From Fibrobacter sp. UBA4297 (GTDB lineage: Bacteria > Fibrobacterota > Fibrobacteria > Fibrobacterales > Fibrobacteraceae): a stretch of 64,000 bases of DNA. Positions 52,441-60,823 of the stretch are shown piece by piece. The notes beneath the pieces are model-generated. The model worked only from the letters and a program-made list of their open reading frames with translations. It was not told where the DNA came from and searched no databases. The DNA is taken from NCBI RefSeq assembly GCF_002394865.1, contig NZ_DGUZ01000013.1:97656-161655 (forward strand). The letters are read 5' to 3'. How positions within the stretch are numbered: the first letter of the stretch is position 1; the number at the start of each line of letters is the position of its first letter. Made by a program: the position numbers and the translations under genes.

Positions 52441-55203
52441 TTATCGCAAGTCCTTCAGGGCAGCTTCATCTTTGGCGATAATTTCTCTTTGCGTTGCGAG
52501 CTTGGTGCGTTCGGCGTTCACGACAGCTTCCGGTGCGCCATTGACGAACTTTTCATTCGACAACTTGCGTTCGATAGAAACGGCGAATGATTTGGCCTTC
52601 TCGATTTCCTTTTCGAGGCGTGCGATTTCTGCAGCCGGGTCAAGGATACCTTCGAGCGGGATGTAGAGTTCGCCACCCGGCACCACGGAGCTTGCGCTGA
52701 ACTTCGGCTTTGCGGCCTTCACGGCCACAGAGAACGATTCAAGTCCGCCGAGTTCGGTGATGATGGCCTGGCAGTCCTTCACGTTTGCTTCGGTTACTGC
52801 GTCATCGACGCTCACGACAGCCTTGAGCTTGGTAGCCGGGCTTACGTTGTAGCGACCGCGCACGCCACGCACGCTTTCCACGACAGCGAATGCCTGGTTG
52901 AATGCGGCTTCGATCTTAGCGTCGATGAGGCTCGTGTCTGCCTTCGGCCATGCACTGTTGATCACGCGTTCAGAACCCGGGAAGAGCGTTGCGTTCAGTT
53001 CTTCCGTGATGAACGGCATCACCGGATGCAACAGGTCAATCACGCCGCGGAGCACGTGGCTGAGGATAGCCATAGCGTTCTTCTTTTCGGCGGTGAGCGT
53101 TTCGCTGTTGATCACGGCCTTCTTGATTTCCAAATAGCTGGAGCAAACGTCATCCCAGACAAAGCGGTAGAGGAAACCGGCGAGTTCAGCAAAGTGGAAC
53201 TCTTCCAGCATCTTCGTTGCGTCTTGGATGGTGGAGTTCAAGCGAGAGAGAATCCAGCGGTCTTCGAGAGCGAAAATCGAAGAATCCATCGGGAGCATTT
53301 CCTTGGAAAGGGCTCCTGCCTGTTCCAAGTGCGGGAACAAGAAGCGGCAAGCGTTCCAGAGCTTGTTCGAGAAATTACGACCAATTTCGAACTTTTCGCT
53401 CGTGTTGATGACAGAACCATCTTCCTGCTTTTCCTTCTTCACCGGGAGACGAACGTCCTGGTTGTCGGTGCAGAGGCTTGCCATCACGAAGCGGAGAGCG
53501 TCTGTGCCGTACTTCTTTTCGATATCCATCGGGTCCACGCCATTGCCCTTGGACTTGCTCATGGTCATGCCATTGCCGTCCAAAATCTTCGGGTGGATAT
53601 AGACCGTATGGAACGGAACCGTGCCCATGTTCTCTTGGCTGAAGAGCACCATGCGGGCGACCCAGAGCGTGATGATGTCGCGGCTCGTCACGAGCACGGA
53701 AGTCGGGTAGTACTTCTTGAGCGTGTCCGTCTGTTCCGGCCAGCCCATCGTGGAGTGCGGCCAGAGACCACTGGAGAACCACGTGTCAAGCACATCTTCT
53801 TCCTGCACAATCTTATGACCGGCAACAGCATCTTCCTTCAAGTTTTCTTCTTCGGAGCAGATGAGCCAGATGCCGTTCTGAGCCTTGTAATAGTAAATGT
53901 CGTTACGGCCTTCGAATGCTTTCTTCAAGTCCTCTTCGGTCGTCGTTTCATCGGCGTGCCAAATAGGAATACGGTGACCCCACCAGAGCTGACGGCTAAT
54001 GCACCAGTCGCGCTTTTCCTTGAGCCAGTCGAGGTACTTGTTGGCATAACGTTCTGGGATAATCTTGATTTCGCCGCTCGTGACAGCCTTCATCGCGTTG
54101 TCGGCGAGAACGTCCATCTTCACGAACCACTGGTCGCTCAAGTACGGTTCAATCACAGTCTTGCTGCGGTCGGAATGGCCTACCTGCATTTCGTGATCTT
54201 CGACCTTGATGAGGAGGCCCAAGTCTTCGAGACCCTTCACCACGGCGTCACGTGCAGCCTGGCCCTTCATGCCCTGGAACGGACCGGCGTTCTCGTTCAA
54301 GCTGCCGTCGTCGTTCATGATGTTGATCATCGGGAGCTTGTGGCGCAGCCCCGTAGCGTAGTCGTTCGGGTCATGTGCCGGAGTCACCTTCACGGAACCC
54401 GTACCGAATTCCATATCGACGAGGATTGCGTCTGCAATCACCGGAATTTCGCGGTTCACGAACGGAACCTTGAGCATCTTGCCGATGAACTGCTTGTAGC
54501 GTTCGTCGTTGGGGTGCACAGCGAGAGCCGTATCGCCCATGATCGTTTCCGGACGAGTCGTCGAAACCGGGATGAATCCCGAACCGTCGGCCAACGGATA
54601 CTTGAATGTCCAGAAGTGACCTTTCACAGTTTCGTAATAAATTTCATCGTCTGCCACAGCCGTCTGGAGCTTGGTGTCCCAGTTCACGAGCCGCTTGCCG
54701 CGGTAGATAAGACCCTTCTTGAAAAGGTTGAAGAATGCGTGGCGGACAGCCTTTGCGCAAACCGGGTCGAGCGTGAAGCGCTGACGGCTCCAGTCGCAGC
54801 TGACACCGAGGCTCTTGAGCTGCTTTGTGATGCGGGCTTCGTATTCGTCCTTCCACTTCCAAATGCGTTCCACGAGGGCGTCGCGGCCAATGTCGTGGCG
54901 TGTCTTGTGTTCGTCCTGGAAAAGTCTCTTTTCGACGACAGCCTGCGTGGCAATGCCGGCGTGGTCCGTGCCCGGAATCCAGAGCGTGTCGCGGCCAGTC
55001 TTACGGCGATAGCGGACGAGAATGTCCTGCAGCGTGTCGTTCAGAGCGTGGCCGAGGTGCAGAGCACCCGTAACGTTCGGAGGCGGAATGACGACGGAGA
55101 ACGGTTCGCCCTTTCCGCTCGGGGCAAAATCATTATTCTTGTTCCATTGGTCGTGCCAACGGTCTTCTACAATTTTCGGATTATAACGAGTTTCCATTTC
55201 CAT
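52441..55203 (-). CDS. valS: Valyl-tRNA synthetase
   Basis: About 920 residues from the ATG at 55203 (a second ATG lies two codons later). It charges tRNA-Val. The class I motifs are PPPNVTGALHLGHALND (HIGH, about residues 43-59) and MTMSKSKGNGVDPMD (KMSKS). GTDHAGIATQAVVEKRL and the CP1 editing domain (TTRPETIMGDTALAVHPND) are typical. The anticodon-binding domain is followed by the ValS coiled-coil arm (EIARLEKEIEKAKSFAVSIE) at the C-terminus. A GTAGGAA-repeat tract lies 22 bases upstream of the start. Confidence 0.95.
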   Translation of the reverse strand: MEMETRYNPKIVEDRWHDQWNKNNDFAPSGKGEPFSVVIPPPNVTGALHLGHALNDTLQDILVRYRRKTGRDTLWIPGTDHAGIATQAVVEKRLFQDEHKTRHDIGRDALVERIWKWKDEYEARITKQLKSLGVSCDWSRQRFTLDPVCAKAVRHAFFNLFKKGLIYRGKRLVNWDTKLQTAVADDEIYYETVKGHFWTFKYPLADGSGFIPVSTTRPETIMGDTALAVHPNDERYKQFIGKMLKVPFVNREIPVIADAILVDMEFGTGSVKVTPAHDPNDYATGLRHKLPMINIMNDDGSLNENAGPFQGMKGQAARDAVVKGLEDLGLLIKVEDHEMQVGHSDRSKTVIEPYLSDQWFVKMDVLADNAMKAVTSGEIKIIPERYANKYLDWLKEKRDWCISRQLWWGHRIPIWHADETTTEEDLKKAFEGRNDIYYYKAQNGIWLICSEEENLKEDAVAGHKIVQEEDVLDTWFSSGLWPHSTMGWPEQTDTLKKYYPTSVLVTSRDIITLWVARMVLFSQENMGTVPFHTVYIHPKILDGNGMTMSKSKGNGVDPMDIEKKYGTDALRFVMASLCTDNQDVRLPVKKEKQEDGSVINTSEKFEIGRNFSNKLWNACRFLFPHLEQAGALSKEMLPMDSSIFALEDRWILSRLNSTIQDATKMLEEFHFAELAGFLYRFVWDDVCSSYLEIKKAVINSETLTAEKKNAMAILSHVLRGVIDLLHPVMPFITEELNATLFPGSERVINSAWPKADTSLIDAKIEAAFNQAFAVVESVRGVRGRYNVSPATKLKAVVSVDDAVTEANVKDCQAIITELGGLESFSVAVKAAKPKFSASSVVPGGELYIPLEGILDPAAEIARLEKEIEKAKSFAVSIERKLSNEKFVNGAPEAVVNAERTKLATQREIIAKDEAALKDLR

Positions 55204-55648
55204 AGTGACGCCAAAGATAGAAAAGTAGGAAGTAGGAAGTAGGAAGTAGGAAGTGAAATGTAGTGGCAAATGCGCTAATCGCGTCATCCTGAGCTAAGTG
55301 TAACGGAGTCGATATATGAAACTTGGCTCTTTAGAGCCTTAGTTGAATTATACTCAAAGAGCATAACTCTACTAGGCCACTAAAGTGGCGAGTATCGTTT
55401 AGGTTCGTAGGAGCAGGATTCAGAAAAGTCTTGAAAAATAGGGTAGGAGGGGGAAGGCGTTTGCCTTATACAGTTGTTTCCTCGCTTCAGTCGAATGTCA
55501 TTCCCGGCTTGACCGGGAATCTTTCAACAAATGTTGAAGATGAATGATTTCTGCAAATAGCCAACGAAAAAATGAATTGCGCAAGCGCCTTATCGGGAAA
55601 CTTGTTGCGGTATGTAGATTATACCGCAATTTTAGCAAGGGCTTGAAA
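55204..55648. other. Intergenic region with GTAGGAA tandem repeat and palindromes
   Basis: It contains four GTAGGAA units (55225-55252), the reverse complement of the CTTCCTA family. Then come a hairpin GGCTCT-TTA-GAGCC (about 55325-55338), a GCCAC-TAAA-GTGGC hairpin (about 55376-55389) whose CACTAAAGTG core is like one in the 78-bp insertion at 46751, and a GTCATTCCCGG...CCGGGAATC repeat (55497-55522). No gene is seen. Confidence 0.6.
55225..55254. repeat. GTAGGAA tandem repeat, four units
   Basis: Four perfect GTAGGAA units plus GT lie just upstream of valS on its strand as TTCCTAC. The same words occur before the genes at 10514 and 35554. Confidence 0.8.
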
Positions 55649-56758
55649 TTATTTCAAGTCCAGGACAGGGCGGAGGGCGACACCCCAATAGTACACGGCC
55701 CGCATAAAGCTCCCTAGCCGCTTTGGAGCGCTCGCGTTTATGGGGAAATATTCCTTCTCGTTCAAGGCATCTACGCTGTTGTATTTTTCCTTGTCGTAGC
55801 AAAGGACCTCGTCGCGGAGGCTTTCCGCAATTGAGGGTAGGCTTTCTGCCGGCGACATCTGGATTGTTACGGCGTGCATGCGCTCCGCGACCGTTTGCAT
55901 GTTGTACTCGAAAGATGCCGATTTAGGGGTATTGAATACAACGTATCGGCAATCCCCTGCTATCTTCTTTACGGCGTACCCCAGATGGTTCATGCAGAGT
56001 TCAAAACGGGTAAGGTTGAACATGGGGGTAAGCTTCTTTTCCGATTCAGGCAATTCCACCAACGCGAACTGCTGTACCCTGAGCCACTCAAGGGCTGCCT
56101 CGTATGTTTCGTTTTTTCCGAGGCCATTGTGCATATAGTACGCCCGCTTCCGGAATTTTAGGAATTCATCCACATTCTCCTCGGAAAGCATTTTCTGCGT
56201 TTTTTCGTCCAGCCCATCCACAAGCGCATCGATCTGGGCGATGGCATCGAATACTGCCGACGGTTCTTGGAGCGGGAGGCTCGAATTCATCTGGACCAGA
56301 TAGTAATAGCCGGTGTCATCCGTCGTCTTGGAGTATTGCGAGAATTCGGGCGCACGGGCGCCTGCGCGTTCCATGAAAATGTAGCCGTCCACCTCCAATC
56401 TCGTGGCCAACGTCTTGGCGATTTCTGCCGACGCGACAACACAAACAAGGCAATCGCCGTGTTCACCTTCGACAAGCCTGCAAGGGAAGAAAGCCTCCTG
56501 CATTTCAACCTCTTGCGGGAACTTTCCCTTCTTGACGGTAAACACCGCCATGTTCAACCCGTTGCCTGAAACGGGCGCACCGCCCGCCTGGCCATAGTCA
56601 GGCAAGGTCATCTTGTGCGATTCGCAGAGCAGGTGCGTCATGGCATCCAGCTCGCGGTGCATCTCCTTCCGGTCCCTGCGTTTTCCGGAACCCTGCAGCT
56701 GGTCGATTGCAAAGTGCAGTTTGCGGATATTCCACGGCTTGATTTTGCAAGAATCCAT
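55649..56758 (-). CDS. Hypothetical protein
   Basis: The protein has 369 residues, no signal peptide and no membrane segment. No family is recognised. The N-terminal 60 residues are helical and basic (NIRKLHFAIDQLQGSGKRRD). Two segments with alternating hydrophobic residues (GLNMAVFTVKKGKFPQEVEM; CRYVVFNTPKSASFEYNMQ) look like beta strands, and the C-terminus ends AVYYWGVALRPVLDLK. It stands between a nitroreductase gene and valS on the same strand with long gaps, so it is probably a separate unit. Confidence 0.65.
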   Translation of the reverse strand: MDSCKIKPWNIRKLHFAIDQLQGSGKRRDRKEMHRELDAMTHLLCESHKMTLPDYGQAGGAPVSGNGLNMAVFTVKKGKFPQEVEMQEAFFPCRLVEGEHGDCLVCVVASAEIAKTLATRLEVDGYIFMERAGARAPEFSQYSKTTDDTGYYYLVQMNSSLPLQEPSAVFDAIAQIDALVDGLDEKTQKMLSEENVDEFLKFRKRAYYMHNGLGKNETYEAALEWLRVQQFALVELPESEKKLTPMFNLTRFELCMNHLGYAVKKIAGDCRYVVFNTPKSASFEYNMQTVAERMHAVTIQMSPAESLPSIAESLRDEVLCYDKEKYNSVDALNEKEYFPINASAPKRLGSFMRAVYYWGVALRPVLDLK

Positions 56759-57011
56759 TTATACCATCCTTTTTTTGTCAATGACATGGTTTACAAGCTG
56801 TGCGGCGTAAGCAGTAGAGCCGCCTTGCTTGTCGTACTATATTATCGCTTGTTTATGCATGAATGTAAATACACGCATAAATCTAAAGTGCAATATACAA
56901 ATCTCATGTGACAAATACTGTCTCGATTTTATCTTTTTCGAAATTTCCGCTTCTAACAAAAAAACTGCCGCAAAATTTTGCAACAGTTTCAGGGTTCTTT
57001 ATAAAGCTCTT

Positions 57012-57542
57012 TTATTCCGCCCAAATAATGCGACCATCTTTACGAGGGGGTGCTGCTGGGAGTTCGCAGTCTGCATAACCTAAAGCGCAGTGGGCGATGC
57101 CCACCCATTCGTCTGCGTTGAGGCCGAGCGACTTGAGGATTTCCTTGCCTTCGGCACTTTCGACTTCTTCCTTGGCGCGGTGGATCCAGATGCTTCCGAG
57201 TCCAAGGCTGTAGGCGGCGTTCATCAGGTTGCCCATGGTAAGAGCCCCGTCGTACAGGTAGGTCGGAATTTCCTTTTTCGCGAGAACGAGAAGAATCACG
57301 GGGGCACCGTAGAACGGGTCAAAGCCTTCGTTCCAACCGCCAATCTTGCGGTTCATTTCAGAAATTGTGTCGCGCAGTTTCTTGTTTGTGATGGCGACTA
57401 CGGCTGTCGATTGCTTGCCCATGCCGCTTGCGGCGTAGATTCCCGCTTCGGCGACTTGTGCGATGAGTTCTTTGCTCACGGTATCGGGTTTAAATTTGCG
57501 GATGCTTCTGCGTGAAAGTAAGGTTTTGATTGTTTCGTTCAT
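57012..57542 (-). CDS. Nitroreductase family protein
   Basis: 176 residues from the ATG at 57542, chosen because the longer frame adds an implausible aromatic leader and GAGGTC lies before this ATG. This is a small FMN-dependent oxidoreductase. The start NETIKTLLSRRSIRKFKPD gives the FMN phosphate-binding Arg residues. GIYAASGMGKQSTAVVAITN, then DGALTMGNLMNAAYSLGLGS, then GIAHCALGYAD complete the family pattern. Enzymes of this subfamily reduce nitro groups, quinones or flavins with NAD(P)H; the natural substrate cannot be read here. Confidence 0.88.
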   Translation of the reverse strand: MNETIKTLLSRRSIRKFKPDTVSKELIAQVAEAGIYAASGMGKQSTAVVAITNKKLRDTISEMNRKIGGWNEGFDPFYGAPVILLVLAKKEIPTYLYDGALTMGNLMNAAYSLGLGSIWIHRAKEEVESAEGKEILKSLGLNADEWVGIAHCALGYADCELPAAPPRKDGRIIWAE

Positions 57543-57721
57543 AAGACCTCTAGTTTTTATTCTTTCTTGACAATCTACAAAAAATATAGGGAAAAATGAA
57601 GAAAAATGACAAAAAATAATGCAAAAGTATATGAAATAAGCGGAATAAAACTGCATTTTAATTAAAAAGCAGTCGCCAGAAAAATTACCCTTGCAGGATT
57701 GGTTTGTTAAGGTATAATGAA

Positions 57722-58633
57722 TTAAATCCCTTCGATGGCTTCAATTTGCTTGCCGAGTTCGCTTGCCTGCAGAGAATCTTCGTTGTAAATGGCGTTGATT
57801 CTCTTGCAGCTGAGTTCAAGCAAGTTGCGGGCCTCGATGGAATCGCTTTGCTTGCGGAGTTCGCGCAGGGCTTTGTCGATTCTCTTGATGTCCTTCTGCT
57901 CAGGGTAACCCTTCATGAAGGCGTAGAAAAGCTGAATTTGCGTGTCGTATTCGCTGTCGGATTCGCAGGCGAGCAAGAACGGGATGACGCGTACGTTGAG
58001 GAGCTTCGAGAGGTCGCCCATGAATGTGTTGAGCGTGAGACCCTTCGGGAAGAGCTCTTCTGTGTCTTTCTGGATGTCTTCGGTGTTCACGAAATCGCCC
58101 TCTTCGAACTGCAAGAGCATTTCGTTGAGCATGTCCATTTCGTTTCGCTTAGCTTGTTCGCGATACTTTGCCTGGTAATAAATCGGGAGCGTCGTGAGGC
58201 AGTAATGCGCCTGGTTTGCACCGATAAATTCACCGATGTAGTAGATGTCGGCGTCTTCCTTGAGAATGTCTTCTTCGTTGTTGAAGTTCCCGATGCGGGC
58301 CGGTATAGGGATCACTTCCATGTTCGAAAGTTCATGGAGGCGTTCGCGCATGGCGTCGACGTCCAAATTTTCGGGGAGTTCCACGCCGTTTTCTTCCATC
58401 GTCTTGAGAAAGTTGTTGAACTTTGCATCGACGGCGCGGTTGACTTCTCTTCTGCTAGGCTTGTGTTCGAACTGACGAAAATCACCTTCTAACGTTAAAA
58501 GCCCGTTTTTGATCATGTCGTCAAACGGCGTTTCGTTGGGTTCGGCGTCGGGGGAGGGCAAAATGCGCGCATAGGCAATCATTCTGCCGCACAGTTGTTC
58601 GTCATTTCCTTTTTTCTGTTCGATTCCAAGCAT
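57722..58633 (-). CDS. Hypothetical helical protein
   Basis: The protein has 303 residues without signal peptide or membrane segment. I do not recognise a family. It is acidic and mostly helical (RREVNRAVDAKFNNFLKTME; AMRERLHELSNMEVIPIP; RIDKALRELRKQSDSIEARN). It lies 19 bases downstream of the pectinesterase stop on the same strand and may be transcribed with it, although its sequence does not suggest a role in pectin use. A second helical segment (QAKYREQAKRNEMDMLNEML) could form a coiled coil. Confidence 0.62.
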   Translation of the reverse strand: MLGIEQKKGNDEQLCGRMIAYARILPSPDAEPNETPFDDMIKNGLLTLEGDFRQFEHKPSRREVNRAVDAKFNNFLKTMEENGVELPENLDVDAMRERLHELSNMEVIPIPARIGNFNNEEDILKEDADIYYIGEFIGANQAHYCLTTLPIYYQAKYREQAKRNEMDMLNEMLLQFEEGDFVNTEDIQKDTEELFPKGLTLNTFMGDLSKLLNVRVIPFLLACESDSEYDTQIQLFYAFMKGYPEQKDIKRIDKALRELRKQSDSIEARNLLELSCKRINAIYNEDSLQASELGKQIEAIEGI

Positions 58634-58652
58634 GCCCTAAAATTAACAAAAT

Positions 58653-60752
58653 CTAGCGGACTTGGACCATTTTTTGTTTGCTGTAACCTTGCGCAGAGGT
58701 CTTTACGACATAGATTCCGGGGGTAAGCCTGGTCAAATTGGCGTTCCCCTTTGTGTAGCGCACTAGCTTTCCGTTCGTATCGTAGATACGTGATTCGGTT
58801 ACTGTTGCGTTTACGCGGGTGATTTTTGCGATAGCGACGCTTCCTTTGTCCACGTCTTTTTCGGTAAGCTTGATTTGGTCGAGGTTCGGGCCGTCATTGC
58901 CATCAACGATGGAGAACGTGATGTAGCTTGCGCCTTTGGGGAGTGTAATAGTCGTTTCTTTTGTCTGGTATGTGGTCCATTTGTCTGTGGCTTCGAACGA
59001 AATGACTTCGGCGCCTTTGCATCCGTCAACGCCTGCGGTGCATGTGCCGGGGGCAGCGAATGCGAGGCTGCGTGCTTTGCCGCTGCCATTTGCGTATGTC
59101 ATTTCCATCGTGTATTCGCCGGGAAATTCTACATAGACGGGAACTTGGACGGTTGATTTCCCTGTGCCGAAGTTGATGTAGCCGGTGCCTGCAAAGCCTG
59201 CGTTTGTGCTTTCGTTGATGGCATTGTCGATGATGCCGTCTTCGGCCTGGAACGTTGTTGTGCCCTTGGCTTCAAAGATGGCGCCGAGTTCGATGTCCTT
59301 GCTCATTGTTGTTTTCCAAGTGCTTTCGCTGCCGGCATCGCTTGCGCTTTTGCCTGTCCAGCCTGCGAATTTCCAGCCGCTTGCGGGTTCTGCGGTGAAT
59401 GTGACTGCGGTGCCTTCGGCGATTTTTTCACGATTCGGGGAGGCGACAACGGTTCCGCCGATAGATTGCGTCAGTGTGGCTTTGTAATAAGTGACATTTG
59501 CTTCGAGGACGGTAATTTCGTTGGAGCTTGCGCCGAGACCGCCCATGGAATTTGCTGCACGGACCGTAACTTTGGAACCTGCGGCAATACCTCCGATATC
59601 AATGGAATTTGTGGTGGTGTTGCTGTGGTATTTGCCGTTCACAAAGATGGCCCAGCAAATAGCGTTGTCGTCATCGTTCCAGATGATGTTGGCGCCTTCT
59701 TGCGAAATCTTCGGGGCTGAAACTTGCACTGTGAGTTTGTTCGGTTCCCAGTTGTCACTGCCTCCAAGGACGTTCTTGAGCGTGTATTTCGAGGCGTCGC
59801 TCGCACTCCAGACGGTCTTGAGGGTTGTTGCTGTCGACGGATCCTTGCCTCCGTCAAAGCGTGTTTTGCGCTGGCTTGTGTTGATGGCGCCGCCACTCCC
59901 GTTTTTGCTGTTGTATTCACCAAAAACCTGCGGGGCAGAATTCATGTCGGGGCCCCAGCCTTCTGCCCTGGGTTCTGCTCGCATGATGGTGTTCAACCAG
60001 ACGACTTTTGCGTGGCCCCAGGAACGCCCGAGATAGAACGTCTTGTTAAATCCGGAATTGCTGACTTCGATGATGGCGTTATTGAAAACGTAACCCCAGG
60101 TGTCTGGATTTTGCGATGCCGTGATGTAGCCGCCATTTCGCGTCATCACAAGCTTGGTGCCTTCGAAGAAAACGTCGCCACCACCGCAGATAAAGTCTAC
60201 AGTGCCATCAATTTCGCCGCCTTCCCAATACGTGCGCCCTTTTTTAGTGTAGTATGTGTCTTGACCGCTCAAGAGTCGCACGTTCTTGTAGATGAACTTG
60301 TCTCCTGCATTTTGTTGCAAAGCGACTTGGCGTGCGGCGTTACCGGAGTTATAGGTGCCTCTGTTTTGCAGGGTAATGTCCTGCATATACATGTTCTTGT
60401 TGCTGGGGAAGTACAGCGTTGCCGTTGTGCTGATGCCTTCGGTATCGGTTGTGTTCCAGATGATGGTTTTGTCAACGGACTCGCCGATAATGGAAATGTT
60501 CGAGCCGCTGAACGTCGATTTGCCGTGTTCGTCACCGGTAACCTTGGTGATGTTGTATTCACCATTTGGCACAAAGAGAATGAACCGCTTGGATTCGGTG
60601 GCGCCCGAAGAAGATGCCTTGGCGATTGCCGCCTTGAAGTCGCCATCAACGCCCAAGACAAAGTCAAATCCGTGCTTCGTAATTGCGGAAGCGCTCACCG
60701 CCATTGCAAGCGGCATACAAACTGCAAACCTGTAAACCCAACTATTCAACAT
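58653..60752 (-). CDS. Secreted pectinesterase (CE8) with accessory domains and type IX-like sorting tail
   Basis: 699 residues from the ATG at 60752, chosen for GAGGTC just ahead and the signal peptide MLNSWVYRFAVCMPLAMAVSASA. The CE8 beta-helix (about residues 25-330) has the catalytic segments SGQDTYYT, then GTVDFICGGG, and the LGRSWG motif. A fibronectin-like segment, an InlB-type repeat (GGTVVASPNREKIAEG, then GWKFAGWTG) and a CBM35-like domain (TFQAEDGIIDNA to LDQIKLTEKD) follow. The last 65 residues (SRIYDTNGKLVRYTKG, then LTPGIYVVKT) resemble a type A sorting domain of type IX secretion. It removes methyl esters from pectin. The PL10 gene lies upstream on the same strand. Confidence 0.88.
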   Translation of the reverse strand: MLNSWVYRFAVCMPLAMAVSASAITKHGFDFVLGVDGDFKAAIAKASSSGATESKRFILFVPNGEYNITKVTGDEHGKSTFSGSNISIIGESVDKTIIWNTTDTEGISTTATLYFPSNKNMYMQDITLQNRGTYNSGNAARQVALQQNAGDKFIYKNVRLLSGQDTYYTKKGRTYWEGGEIDGTVDFICGGGDVFFEGTKLVMTRNGGYITASQNPDTWGYVFNNAIIEVSNSGFNKTFYLGRSWGHAKVVWLNTIMRAEPRAEGWGPDMNSAPQVFGEYNSKNGSGGAINTSQRKTRFDGGKDPSTATTLKTVWSASDASKYTLKNVLGGSDNWEPNKLTVQVSAPKISQEGANIIWNDDDNAICWAIFVNGKYHSNTTTNSIDIGGIAAGSKVTVRAANSMGGLGASSNEITVLEANVTYYKATLTQSIGGTVVASPNREKIAEGTAVTFTAEPASGWKFAGWTGKSASDAGSESTWKTTMSKDIELGAIFEAKGTTTFQAEDGIIDNAINESTNAGFAGTGYINFGTGKSTVQVPVYVEFPGEYTMEMTYANGSGKARSLAFAAPGTCTAGVDGCKGAEVISFEATDKWTTYQTKETTITLPKGASYITFSIVDGNDGPNLDQIKLTEKDVDKGSVAIAKITRVNATVTESRIYDTNGKLVRYTKGNANLTRLTPGIYVVKTSAQGYSKQKMVQVR

Positions 60753-60794
60753 AAGACCTCTTCTTTGCTTGTCACCCCGGACTTGTTTCGGATT

Positions 60795-60823
60795 GTCATT
60801 CCCGCCTCCGAGCGGGAATCTCC
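60795..60823. repeat. GTCAT-palindrome repeat copy between CE8 and PL10 genes
   Basis: GTCATTCCCGCC...GGCGG-type arm GAGCGGGAATCTCC abuts the PL10 stop codon. A degenerate arm (GTCACCCCGGA) lies just before it. Confidence 0.75.

Noticed and set aside
53026..55242. 738-codon open frame opposite valS
   Set aside because: It runs antisense to nearly the whole valS gene, has no ribosome site, and its residue make-up (many Val, His, Arg, Glu) is what the codon bias of valS produces on the other strand.
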